Assembly: GCA_947642745.1 (NCBI GenBank) | Contig: CANRTU010000006.1 | Location: 1-64,000 of the forward strand | DNA length: 64,000 nt | From: an uncultured Eubacterium sp. | Lineage (GTDB): Bacteria; Bacillota; Clostridia; Lachnospirales; Lachnospiraceae | Direction: 5' to 3' | Part shown: positions 21,510 to 31,096 of the stretch, one piece after another | How the letters are laid out: each line of letters begins with the position of its first letter | How positions within the stretch are numbered: position 1 is the stretch's first letter | The notes under the pieces: generated by a model | The model's database searches: none | The model's input: the letters and a program-made list of their open reading frames with translations, nothing else | What the model was told of the DNA's origin: nothing | Translations under genes and position numbers: made by a program

Positions 21510-23015
21510 ATGACAGATACCACCTGCAAAGAAATGCTTGGATGTTATGGAAACAAAAACATGCATACGCCAAACCTGGATTCACTTGCGGCTGAAGGAA
21601 TCCGTTATGAAAATGCGTATACCTGCCAGCCCGTGTGCGGCCCTGCCCGCAGTTCCATATTTACAGGACTGTTTCCCCATTCAAATGGAATGATTACCAA
21701 CGGCCTTCCACTGGGCGCAAACGTAAAGACCATTGGCCAGCGGCTGACAGACTGTGGTATTGAGTGCGGCTATATCGGCAAATGGCATCTGGACGGCGGT
21801 GATTATTTCGGGCTTGGAACATGTCCCCGGGGATGGAATGCGGACTACTGGTATGATATGAAAAATTACCTGGACGAACTGACCGCAGATGAACGGCTCC
21901 GTTCCAGACAGTCCGACGAAGCTTTCGCCCCCGGTTTTTCAGCGGAATTTACATACGCACACCGCTGCACCAACCGGGCTGTCCGGTTTCTGGAGCAATA
22001 CAGCGACGATGATTTTTTCCTTACGATATCTTATGACGAACCCCATGCGCCGTCTTTGTGCCCTGCTCCTTACAACCAGATGTATGCGGATTTCAGATTT
22101 GACCATTCACCCAGATTTCAGGATGATCTCAAAGACAAACCGCTGATGCAGCGGCTCTGGGCCGGCAGCCTTCTAACCGCTCCGGAAAGCCGCCTCAACA
22201 GACCTTCCCAGTCCCTCTCCCTGCTTTTGGGATGCAATTCCTTTGTGGATCATGAAATCGGACGTATTCTGGACCTGGTGCGCAAAAAAATTCCGGAAGC
22301 GCTTATTCTGTATACTTCCGATCATGGCGATATGCTGGGAGCCCACAGACTCTTTTCCAAAAATGCCGCCGTATACCGGGAAGTAGCCAATGTTCCCCTG
22401 ATTATCCGGGGAGGAGATAAGGGCAGGGTTGTAAACGCACCCGCATCTCATATTGATATTGCTCCTACCATTCTGGATTATTTTGGCCTGCCTGTACCAG
22501 ATCTGCTGGAAGGAAGGAGCATGCTGCCGCAGATTTACGATACAGACAAACGGATCAACGACGTGGTATTTACAGAATTCACCAGATACGAAGTAGATCA
22601 CGACGGATTTGGCGGGCTGCAGCTGATGCGGGCTGTCATCTCTGAAAACTACAAGCTTGCCATTCATCTGCTGGATAAGGATGAATTTTATGATCTAAGG
22701 GCAGATCCGGAGGAACTGGAAAACCGGATTGAAGACGACGGCTGCCTGGACATCATAAAATCTTATCATCAGCTTCTGATCCGCCACATGAACGATACGA
22801 GAGATCCATACCGGGGTTACCAGTGGTCGGCAAGACCCTGGAACAAAGGATTCATTCCCCAGTGGAACAACGAAGGATATACGAGACAACGGGAAGACGA
22901 CGGCTACGGGCACTGGCAGCTGGATTATGATACGGGACTTCCAATGGCCCGTGCAGTCCGTAAAAAAAATCTATATGAACTGGAGGAAAACGCGAATGAA
23001 CCGGACAAAACATAA
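21510..23015 (+). CDS. Cys-type arylsulfatase-like hydrolase, N-terminus interrupted by an in-frame TAG
   Basis: CGPARSSIFTGLFPHSNG (C-x-P-x-R), YTSDHGDMLGAHRLF; upstream frame TTG AAA AAA TAG GTT ATT GTT ATA ATG preceded by AAAGGAG. Confidence 0.87.
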   Translation: MTDTTCKEMLGCYGNKNMHTPNLDSLAAEGIRYENAYTCQPVCGPARSSIFTGLFPHSNGMITNGLPLGANVKTIGQRLTDCGIECGYIGKWHLDGGDYFGLGTCPRGWNADYWYDMKNYLDELTADERLRSRQSDEAFAPGFSAEFTYAHRCTNRAVRFLEQYSDDDFFLTISYDEPHAPSLCPAPYNQMYADFRFDHSPRFQDDLKDKPLMQRLWAGSLLTAPESRLNRPSQSLSLLLGCNSFVDHEIGRILDLVRKKIPEALILYTSDHGDMLGAHRLFSKNAAVYREVANVPLIIRGGDKGRVVNAPASHIDIAPTILDYFGLPVPDLLEGRSMLPQIYDTDKRINDVVFTEFTRYEVDHDGFGGLQLMRAVISENYKLAIHLLDKDEFYDLRADPEELENRIEDDGCLDIIKSYHQLLIRHMNDTRDPYRGYQWSARPWNKGFIPQWNNEGYTRQREDDGYGHWQLDYDTGLPMARAVRKKNLYELEENANEPDKT

Positions 23016-23946
23016 ACCAGCGGCCGCAGTCACAAAAAGACAGCGGCAGGAACGCTTCAGAATGAATGCCTGGTGCTGGCTGTTTATGCTGCCAGCGGTA
23101 GGTTTTTATATCCTGTTCCAGGGATATCCTATTATATGCAGTATACAGTATTCCCTGCTGGACTGGTCCGGCATGACCTCGGATGCGGTTTTTACCGGAC
23201 TGGCTAATTATAAAGAACTGATTCAGGATGGCTTATTCTGGAATGCGTTCTTTAACAGTTTCAAATACATGCTTATGATTGTACCACTGGAACTGGCTGT
23301 TTCATTGTTTCTGGCTTATATGCTGAATAACGAACGGTTGAAAGGACGCTCTGTATACCGGACCATGTATTTTATTCCGGTCATTACAACCGCGTCTGTG
23401 GTGGGCATTATTATGATTTTTATACTAGGCGTCCAGGGCCCGGTCAACTATCTGCTTACTACCCTGCATATTCTTGACCAGCCGGTTAATTTTCTGGGAG
23501 ACGCAAAAGCAGCCCTGCCCACCCTGGTAATTATTTCCCTCTGGAAAGACTGCGGCACATACATGATTTACTGGCTCGCCGGCCTGCAGGGCGTGTCTAA
23601 AGATGTATATGAAGCCGCCACAATTGACGGCGCAGGCAGGGGAAAGACCTTTTTCTATATCGTGCTTCCCCTCATTGCGCCCACCGGCGGCATTATCGCA
23701 ATCTTATGTACCATCAATTCCCTGAAAGTATTTGATATTGTAAAAACAATGACAGAGGGCGGACCTTATTACGCAACCGATGTCATTGCTACTTATGTAT
23801 ACCGGAACGCATTTTCCAGTGAAACCGGAATGCCAAGGCTCGGTTATGCAAGTGCGGCCGCAATGTTTTTCGGAATAGTCATTATCATCATCGGACTTGT
23901 CCTGAATTCTGTCAAAAGCCGGCTGGGCAGGCATTCACAAATGTAA
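22996..23946 (+). CDS. Carbohydrate ABC transporter permease (MalF-like)
   Basis: EAATIDGAGRGKTFFYIVLPLIAP EAA loop; TM segments; start reassigned to MNRTKHKP with GGAGG RBS. Confidence 0.9.
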   Translation: MNRTKHKPAAAVTKRQRQERFRMNAWCWLFMLPAVGFYILFQGYPIICSIQYSLLDWSGMTSDAVFTGLANYKELIQDGLFWNAFFNSFKYMLMIVPLELAVSLFLAYMLNNERLKGRSVYRTMYFIPVITTASVVGIIMIFILGVQGPVNYLLTTLHILDQPVNFLGDAKAALPTLVIISLWKDCGTYMIYWLAGLQGVSKDVYEAATIDGAGRGKTFFYIVLPLIAPTGGIIAILCTINSLKVFDIVKTMTEGGPYYATDVIATYVYRNAFSSETGMPRLGYASAAAMFFGIVIIIIGLVLNSVKSRLGRHSQM

Positions 23947-23957
23947 GGAGGAAATTT

Positions 23958-24800
23958 ATGAACGGAGAAAAAGCATTCCGCAAGGCAAAAACCACAATCA
24001 CGCATCTGCTGCTGGCAGGCATTGGCTTTATCTGGATCTATCCTTTCATCTGGATGATTTCGGCTTCTTTTAAAAGTCAGCCTGAGTTTTTTGATAACCG
24101 CCTCGGTCTGATTCCAAAATCTCCCACCATTGATAACATGATCCGCATCTGGAGCAAAGCAGATTTTGGCACGTATTTTATTAATACAATTATTGTCACC
24201 TTTTTTTCTGTAATAATCGTATGGATTATGACCATGATGGCCGGATATGCCATGGGACGCTTCCGGTTCCGTGGACGGAATCTGTGCATGGCCGTATTCC
24301 TGGCAAGTATCGCCATTCCCCTGGTAAGTACGATTATTCCGACTTATGAGGTGGTAAAAAGCATGAACCTGGTAGGTACGAAGACCGGCCTTATATTATC
24401 CCAGGCCGGCGGCGCACACGTTATTTTCCTGCTGCTGTTTACCAGCTTTTTTGAATCTGTGCCGGATGAACTGGAAGAAGCCGCAAAAATGGACGGCTGC
24501 AACTTTTTCCAGACATTTTTCTATATTATGATGCCATTATGTAAACCAGTTGCTACTACTGTCGTCATAATGGAGACTATCTGGGCCTGGAACGCATTTA
24601 TGCTTCCGCTTGTACTTACTCTGAATTCCCCTGCCTCCAGAACACTTGCTGTTGGGCTTTATGCCTTCAAGGGAGAAAATACTGTAGACTGGACAGGGAT
24701 TGCCGCTGGCGGAACAATTGCCGTTATCCCGGTAATCATACTCTTTATCTTTATGCAGCGTCACTTTGTTGAAGGTATCGCCGGCGCTGTTAAGAGCTGA
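23958..24800 (+). CDS. Carbohydrate ABC transporter permease (MalG-like)
   Basis: EEAAKMDGCNFFQTFFYIMMPLCKP EAA loop; MalG-like C-terminus. Confidence 0.92.
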   Translation: MNGEKAFRKAKTTITHLLLAGIGFIWIYPFIWMISASFKSQPEFFDNRLGLIPKSPTIDNMIRIWSKADFGTYFINTIIVTFFSVIIVWIMTMMAGYAMGRFRFRGRNLCMAVFLASIAIPLVSTIIPTYEVVKSMNLVGTKTGLILSQAGGAHVIFLLLFTSFFESVPDELEEAAKMDGCNFFQTFFYIMMPLCKPVATTVVIMETIWAWNAFMLPLVLTLNSPASRTLAVGLYAFKGENTVDWTGIAAGGTIAVIPVIILFIFMQRHFVEGIAGAVKS

Positions 24801-25068
24801 TACGTCCTGCCGGAAATATCCGTTCTGGGAAAAAACTGCCATCTGACCAAAAAGGAGCTTCCCCAGCGGAATGACTGCCGTCTTTATTGATTATTTATAT
24901 GCGGCGTTTCTTTGCGAAAGGCACCGCCCGGCTGTTAAGTACTGATACGCTCTGTCAGAAAGCCGCCAGAGAGCAGCTGATCATAAAGAGTCTGACATAA
25001 AAAATCTGATATAAAACCTGATAAAACGCAAACTGCGATCAGAACTAACTATATATGGAGGAAAAAAC

Positions 25069-26580
25069 ATGAAAAAAAGAAAAACCTTAGCATTTCTGCT
25101 GACAGCCGCCCTGACGGTTACCATGCTGACAGGCTGTGGCGCAATGCCGTCTACCGGCGGAAAGAAAGACCGGGATACTGATACCAGCGCTGACAATACA
25201 GATACCACGTCGTCTGATGACAAAAAGTCCAAAGACGGCAAAGTCACACTGCGTGTGGTTGACTGGAGCGACGGCTCCGCCGGACAGAGAGAGGAGTTCC
25301 ATAAAAAATTTATGGAACAGCATCCGGATATTAATATCGAATATACCATGCTGACCGTTGACCAGTTCAAAAACACCATTGTAACAATGATTAAATCCGG
25401 CGAAGGCCCGGACCTCTTTCCGATCCCTGTAGGGCTCACACTAAACACAGCCGTTGCAGAAGACTGGTACCAGCCTATGAATGATTATGTCACTGAAGAT
25501 TTCGCAAAACAGTTTGACCCCCTTTCATTCGAAGAAGGTGTAACACATATCGGAGACGACTGGTACACCATTACAGAAGTAATGCCAACCATACAATGTC
25601 TGTTTTTTTACAACAAAGATGTTCTGGCCGCCGCAGGCGTGGATAAAGTTCCCGCCACATACTCCGAATTCCGGGAAGCCTGCAGAAAAGTAACTGAACA
25701 GGGCAAAGGCAGCACATACGGCCTGGCAGACGGCGGCAAGCAGACAAACCGCATGGATGTTCTGGCACGTTCGCTGGCTGCCGCTGCAGGCGGTAAAATC
25801 GCAGCCACCACAAAGGTACTGACAGATAATGGTACCGCTCCTTTTGATACCAGCCAGATGAAGCAGGCAATGGAACTGATTAAAGGCCTGACTGACGATG
25901 GAAGTATTCATCCGGACACGATCAATATCAGCGCTCCGGAAGCAAGAGAATTATTTGCCCATGGTCAGGCCGCTTTCCTCTGTCAGGGTATGTGGTGCAT
26001 TTCCCAATGGGATGTGGATTATCCGGATCTGAACTATGGCGTTATGGCTGTACCGGTGCCTGACGGGATATCTGACACTTATGTCCAGGCAGGCGGGCTG
26101 TCGCCCTGGATTGGCATTTACAAACAGTCAGAACATCCACAGGAAGCCGCAGAATATTTAATGGCATTGTACAGTGAGGAATACGGCTACCAGTCCGGCT
26201 GTGTCTCTGACGGCACGTTTGTATCAGTTATTCCATCTATTAATGAAAAATATATGACGAATGAAATTATGAAAGATTACTACACCATTGCGGAAGACAC
26301 CTCAAAGACTGTTCCCACACTTGTGAAAAGAGATCTTAAAGCCAATGATCTGTATGCCGAAATAAAAGATGTGCAGCCGGGCCTCGGAGCCATCGTACAG
26401 GGCATTATTTCAAAGAGCATTACCGATTATAATTCTGCCCTGAAGACACTGGCAGACGCATCCACCGCAGAATGGAAGCGGGCATGTGAAGCTGTCGGTA
26501 TGGATTTCAGTGAACTTGAATTTCCAAACTGGGACCCCAAAAAAGATTATACGAATAAAGATTATGAAGCACTAAAGTGA
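25069..26580 (+). CDS. Sugar ABC transporter extracellular solute-binding lipoprotein
   Basis: Lipobox LTGCGA; family 1 solute-binding layout. Confidence 0.92.
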   Translation: MKKRKTLAFLLTAALTVTMLTGCGAMPSTGGKKDRDTDTSADNTDTTSSDDKKSKDGKVTLRVVDWSDGSAGQREEFHKKFMEQHPDINIEYTMLTVDQFKNTIVTMIKSGEGPDLFPIPVGLTLNTAVAEDWYQPMNDYVTEDFAKQFDPLSFEEGVTHIGDDWYTITEVMPTIQCLFFYNKDVLAAAGVDKVPATYSEFREACRKVTEQGKGSTYGLADGGKQTNRMDVLARSLAAAAGGKIAATTKVLTDNGTAPFDTSQMKQAMELIKGLTDDGSIHPDTINISAPEARELFAHGQAAFLCQGMWCISQWDVDYPDLNYGVMAVPVPDGISDTYVQAGGLSPWIGIYKQSEHPQEAAEYLMALYSEEYGYQSGCVSDGTFVSVIPSINEKYMTNEIMKDYYTIAEDTSKTVPTLVKRDLKANDLYAEIKDVQPGLGAIVQGIISKSITDYNSALKTLADASTAEWKRACEAVGMDFSELEFPNWDPKKDYTNKDYEALK

Positions 26581-26598
26581 GGAGTGAGGATCGTAAAA

Positions 26599-26630
26599 AC
26601 AAAAAGCGGGGGTTCCCGCTTTTTGTTCTT
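26599..26630 (+). terminator. Rho-independent terminator after solute-binding protein gene
   Basis: ACAAAAAGCGGG GGTT CCCGCTTTTTGT. Confidence 0.8.
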
Positions 26631-26765
26631 ACATCAGGAATATAACCACATACTCCGGACGTGCGGAAAAGACGTGCTTCCCCAGCTGTTTCCGGCGTAT
26701 CTGTATCTTCATCCTGCCTGCCGGTATACCGTATCCCTGCAATAAAATATGGAGGAATCTGAATC

Positions 26766-27533
26766 ATGAAACAGAAAATACTGGTTATAGACGATGATAT
26801 TGATTTATGCAGACTGTTAAAAAATAATCTTGAGCAGGAGGGCTATGATGTCCACACCTGTCATGACGGAATAACAGGTCTTAAACATTTGTGGCATTAT
26901 GATTATCAGCTTGTGGTTCTGGACATAATGCTGCCTTTAAAAAACGGATATGAAGTATTGAAAAAAATCAGGGAAGAAAACGTTGTTCCTGTTTTAATGC
27001 TCACAGCCAGAGACAGTGAGGGCGACAAAGTATCCGGTCTTAGAATGGGAGCGGACGATTACTTAACAAAACCTTTTGCCAATAGTGAATTTCTGGCAAG
27101 GGTGTCGTCTCTTTTACAAAGATATACTGTTTTTAACACACCGGATGTTACCAGTAAGTTTATAACAGCCGGCAGACTGTCTATTGATAAACCGGGCCGT
27201 ATAGTCCGTAAGGATGATATTACGCTGGAGCTTACCGCAAAAGAATTTGATCTGCTTTTATTTGCGACGCTTACGCCATTTGTATCTCTTACCATTTATG
27301 TAAAAGGTACCCTTGCGCCATTTATCGTTATCGTTACAATCAGTCAGTTAAATGTAGTATTATCCGGTTCCCCAATAGCGGGATATTACCCGTGGACCGC
27401 CACGTATCTATTGCTGACCGGCCGGCTGGCACAATCCGCTTCTGCCCTGCCCGGGATATTAATTATATTATTTGTATGCCTGTCCGGAATATTCAGTAGT
27501 ATCCGCTGGTTTCAAAAAGAAGATGTTGTGTGA
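26766..27533 (+). pseudogene. Chimera: OmpR-type response regulator (receiver plus start of wHTH) fused in frame to C-terminus of an ABC-2/LanE-like permease
   Basis: Receiver motifs VIDDD, VVLDIMLP, KPF, then ELTAKEFDLLLF directly followed by hydrophobic ATLTPFVSLTIYVKGTLAPF...SSIRWFQKEDVV. Confidence 0.7.
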
Positions 27534-27655
27534 ATCCCGCAGATATTGCAGACAGATCTGCTCCTCCTTATAACGACAGTTTTATGTATCTGATTTACTT
27601 ATCTGTTCTGACTGTTACCGGAGGAGTATTGATTCTGGCTGCTTACAAACCATGA
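27530..27655 (+). pseudogene. C-terminal fragment of a second ABC-2-like permease
   Basis: Open frame VNPADIADRSAPPYNDSFMYLIYLSVLTVTGGVLILAAYKP* (42 codons). Confidence 0.5.
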
Positions 27656-27669
27656 AAGGGGATAACAGA

Positions 27670-28216
27670 ATGGAACGGAACTATTTCAGGGACAGGCTTT
27701 TTGATTGACTGAACGACAGCGGGGGGATGGGGATTGCTGGCCTTTCACAGGCAGATTGAAGTGACTTGTGATGAGGGTGTTACAGCGGAGTATGCTGCCC
27801 GGTCCATTCGCTGGCTGGCGGAGGCAGATGAAACTCTGGTAAGGGAAATCTGCCAGTACGCTCTTTATTATCTTCAGGATGAGTCAGAATCCACAAGCAG
27901 GGGAGAACTGTCGGACGAAGATATGCGGCACATACAAGAGCCGTCAGAGGTTCTTCGCTATATGGAGTCTGGCAGCCTGGACATCAGGATTCCCAAAGAT
28001 CTGGAAATCCCTGTACTGGATCTGAGTGGTGGCTGTGACTGGCAGGAGGATGAGGGGCTGCACTGTCTGATAAAAAATGGCCATGTGGTCTACATGGGTT
28101 CCTGGAATGATGAGGATGTGTGGGATGAGCACTTGCTGAACGATGATAAATATTTATCCAATTATGTGCTTTATCCCAAACGTGAGGAGTTGCGGCAAAA
28201 GCTGCGGAGAGACTAA
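27670..28216 (+). pseudogene. Broken gene for a hypothetical (DUF6985-like) protein
   Basis: MERNYFRDRLFD*LNDSGG then frameshift at GGGGGG (27721-27726) into GGWGLLAFHRQIEVTCDEG...; good RBS GAAAGGGG. Confidence 0.6.
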
Positions 28217-28479
28217 AACAGCATCCGCCAGAGAAAATCCCACACCTGAAGCTGCCATGAATACTCCGGTCAGAAAATTTGTGGAATTTCTTCCCGCAGG
28301 AGCGGAACACTGTACCCCCCCCCTGGGGGAATCATGGTCGAAACCGAAAGGAACCCGCCTGATGACTACCTTGCAAGAAGATTCTTCTCTGGCAGGGGAG
28401 GACGCTTCTTTGCTGTATCGCTGTTATTGCATGAAGCTGAATCAGCCTCCAAATGCCGTTGCATGGATAAAAGCCCGGG

Positions 28480-28620
28480 CAACGGCATTTCCTTATCTCC
28501 GCTTCATCCTGCTCAACGGGTATACCGGCCTTATCCGTGACTACTGCCGGGAGTTTTTTGTTTCCAAAGGCATGATAGCCGGCTTTGCCATCCACGACAA
28601 GAAGGACGCCATAGCTGTAT
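28480..28620 (+). pseudogene. MobA/MobL-type relaxase fragment
   Basis: LIRDYCREFFVSKGMIAGFAIHDKKD resembles the MobQ-family segment preceding the HxH motif; continuation diverges. Confidence 0.45.
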
Positions 28621-28669
28621 TGTTCCTGCTAATTGGGGCTGACACATATCATGCCCTTCAGGATACATC

Positions 28670-30748
28670 TCACGAAAAGCATTTTTCAGACACGCTCTGG
28701 ATAAAATGGATTACCTCTTCTTTTTTCTGTAACAATGCCCCTTCCGCAACCGGATATCCCAGCGCTATGGCTGCCCATACAATATCGTTTTGCGGAATGC
28801 CAAGGCTGTCCAGCTCACTCTTAACCGGCGGTGCGTCACGCAGTGTCTTCAGCGGATTTAACCATACCGAACCGATTCCATAAGAAGCGGCTGCCAGCAT
28901 GATATTCTCCGCTGCGCAGGAGGCGTCCTGACATCCATCGGCATTTCTCTTATCGTTTGACACCAGCACTAATGCCTGCGGATTCTCCCATCCATAGAAG
29001 TAAACCCGGTTCTGTTGTGCTGCCTCCTGCGTCTTTTCACGAAGCCGCCTGATATCTTCCTGAGACGTCAGGACAGTGAACCTCCAGCTTTGCATATTAT
29101 GGCCGCTCGGAGCATAACACCCTGCCCGCACAATCATTTCCAGGACAGGGCGCCTGATTTCCTGTTCTGTAAATTTCCGCACACTCCTCCTGGAAAAAAT
29201 GACCTGCATCACCGGATTCATCAGCTCCAGACTTTCCTTATCTTCCCAGAGCATACGCAGTTTTCCGCAGTCAGTCTTCTGCATCCGGTTACGTGGGATA
29301 CGCCGGACCACCACTGCCTGTCTGGGGATTTTATGCCGCTGCAGCCTTGTGGATAAAAACTTTAGCAGTCCTTCCTGCGTATAGCCGCTTTTTACAGCCA
29401 CAAAAAGAACCGGCACCTGCCCAAGGATGCCATCCGGATCATCCACACCGATACAGGCGCATTCCCGTACAGAATCGTATTGCCCGGCAGCCTCTTCCAC
29501 CTCAACCGGCGAAACTTTTTCCCCGCCCACGTTAATGATGTCATCTGCACGTCCCAGCATATAGAGATACCCTTCCTCATCCATATAAGCCATATCCCCG
29601 GTCAGAAGCCATCCTGCGGTCAGCGTCTTCTCCGTTAGCTGCGGCTGTTTCCAGTAACCTGTCATAAGCATATCACCCTTTAACGCCATGCGGCCCGGAT
29701 TCGTACTGCTGCTATCCATTTCCTTTCCGTCCGCATCCACAATCTTAACCTGCACATGCGGCAATGTCTTCCCCAGCATCCCGGCCCTGGCCGGATCACG
29801 GACAGCCTGCGCCACATCGCAAAAGACCGCTCCGCCGGACTCAGAGCTGCCCCATGTATTAAAAATCCGCACCCCCGGCAATAATTCCGTAATCTCTTTC
29901 CTCTGGCGGATACTAAGGGAGCCGGCGCCAAATTCAATAAACCGCATTCCGCCAAGTACCCGTGCAAACGCATCCTGCATCTGCGAACGCATAATCTCGT
30001 AAGCAGCCGGAACTGCCGCCATACAATTACATCCAAAAGCGGACACATTCTGCTCTGCTTCCCTGGCAAATGTAAAACCATTTTGCAACACGACCGTCCC
30101 GCCCTGATACAACACCGCACGCAGGACACGCAGCGCAAAGGAATGATGCAGCGGAAGCGGCAGCAACAGGCAGTCCTCCCTTTGAATCCCTATCCCCTGC
30201 GCCGTATCTGTCAGAATATGGTATACCGAACGGCAGGTCAGTATCACTCCTTTTGGTTTCCCCGTCGTACCCGTTGTAAATAACAGCTCCGCAATCTCCT
30301 CTTCTTCTGGTGAAACAGGCACAGCAGGCTCCAAAGGGCTGCCATTTCGCACCGCCTCCCCTGCACGGCGGTACATTTCCCGCAGTGAAAGGATACGGCA
30401 CAAAACTTTCCCTTTCACCGGCTTATCCGTCAGTAAAAGGGATGCGCCCGCTTCTGTACATATTGCCGCCATACTTTCCGGCGTGCCGTTTTTATCCAGA
30501 AAGACAGCAACTGCCCCGCTGGCCCGGACCGCCATATAAGCCGCCACCATCTCCGGCCCTGATACAGCGGAAAAACAGACCCTGTCCCCATGCCTGATCC
30601 CCTCCGCACGCAAAGCCCCTGCCATACAGACAGCCCTTTTCACTAATTCCTGATAGGTAAGCTGTTCCTTTTTAAAGATTACCGCCCGCCGCTCCGGCTG
30701 GGATTCTGCCAGCTCCAGCAGGCGGTTCCACAATGTATCCATACGCAT
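28670..30748 (-). CDS. Adenylation (AMP-binding) domain fused to C-terminal nitroreductase domain
   Basis: LLFTTGTTGKPKGVI P-loop, YLYMLGRADDIINVGGEKVSP, then IFSRRSVRKFTEQEIRRPVLEMIVRAGCYAPSGHNMQSWRFTVL nitroreductase. Confidence 0.88.
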   Translation of the reverse strand: MRMDTLWNRLLELAESQPERRAVIFKKEQLTYQELVKRAVCMAGALRAEGIRHGDRVCFSAVSGPEMVAAYMAVRASGAVAVFLDKNGTPESMAAICTEAGASLLLTDKPVKGKVLCRILSLREMYRRAGEAVRNGSPLEPAVPVSPEEEEIAELLFTTGTTGKPKGVILTCRSVYHILTDTAQGIGIQREDCLLLPLPLHHSFALRVLRAVLYQGGTVVLQNGFTFAREAEQNVSAFGCNCMAAVPAAYEIMRSQMQDAFARVLGGMRFIEFGAGSLSIRQRKEITELLPGVRIFNTWGSSESGGAVFCDVAQAVRDPARAGMLGKTLPHVQVKIVDADGKEMDSSSTNPGRMALKGDMLMTGYWKQPQLTEKTLTAGWLLTGDMAYMDEEGYLYMLGRADDIINVGGEKVSPVEVEEAAGQYDSVRECACIGVDDPDGILGQVPVLFVAVKSGYTQEGLLKFLSTRLQRHKIPRQAVVVRRIPRNRMQKTDCGKLRMLWEDKESLELMNPVMQVIFSRRSVRKFTEQEIRRPVLEMIVRAGCYAPSGHNMQSWRFTVLTSQEDIRRLREKTQEAAQQNRVYFYGWENPQALVLVSNDKRNADGCQDASCAAENIMLAAASYGIGSVWLNPLKTLRDAPPVKSELDSLGIPQNDIVWAAIALGYPVAEGALLQKKEEVIHFIQSVSEKCFS

Positions 30749-30852
30749 TTCCTTCTCTTTCTATTTGTTTACATATTTGAAAACAAGGCAGGCATTAACC
30801 GTCTGTCGCTTCTTTTCCGCCTGCTCTGGCGTTACATTTCAGAATTTTCCAG

Positions 30853-31080
30853 TTATGCCCGCAGCCGCCCGATCATCTTCGCCAGCCCGCTGACAGAATT
30901 AAAATTTTCCTCTATAATCTCTTCATATGGGATTGTGATGCCAAACTCCATGGTCAATGCCGCAATGATCCCTGTAATTGTCAGGGAATCCAGTATCCCG
31001 TCATCTACCAGCGCATCCGACGCCGTAAAATCAATCTCCGGATATTCCTCTGCCAGAAGCTCCAAAATCTTCTCTTCCAT
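30853..31080 (-). CDS. Acyl carrier protein (DltC-like)
   Basis: 75 aa; LVDDGILDSLTITGIIAAL phosphopantetheine DSL site. Confidence 0.88.
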   Translation of the reverse strand: MEEKILELLAEEYPEIDFTASDALVDDGILDSLTITGIIAALTMEFGITIPYEEIIEENFNSVSGLAKMIGRLRA

Positions 31081-31096
31081 TAATTAATTCCTCCAT

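Noticed and set aside
28143-28883. 246-aa plus-strand ORF as a real gene
   Set aside because: Mixes relaxase debris with antisense of the adenylation-nitroreductase 3' end; no consistent domain
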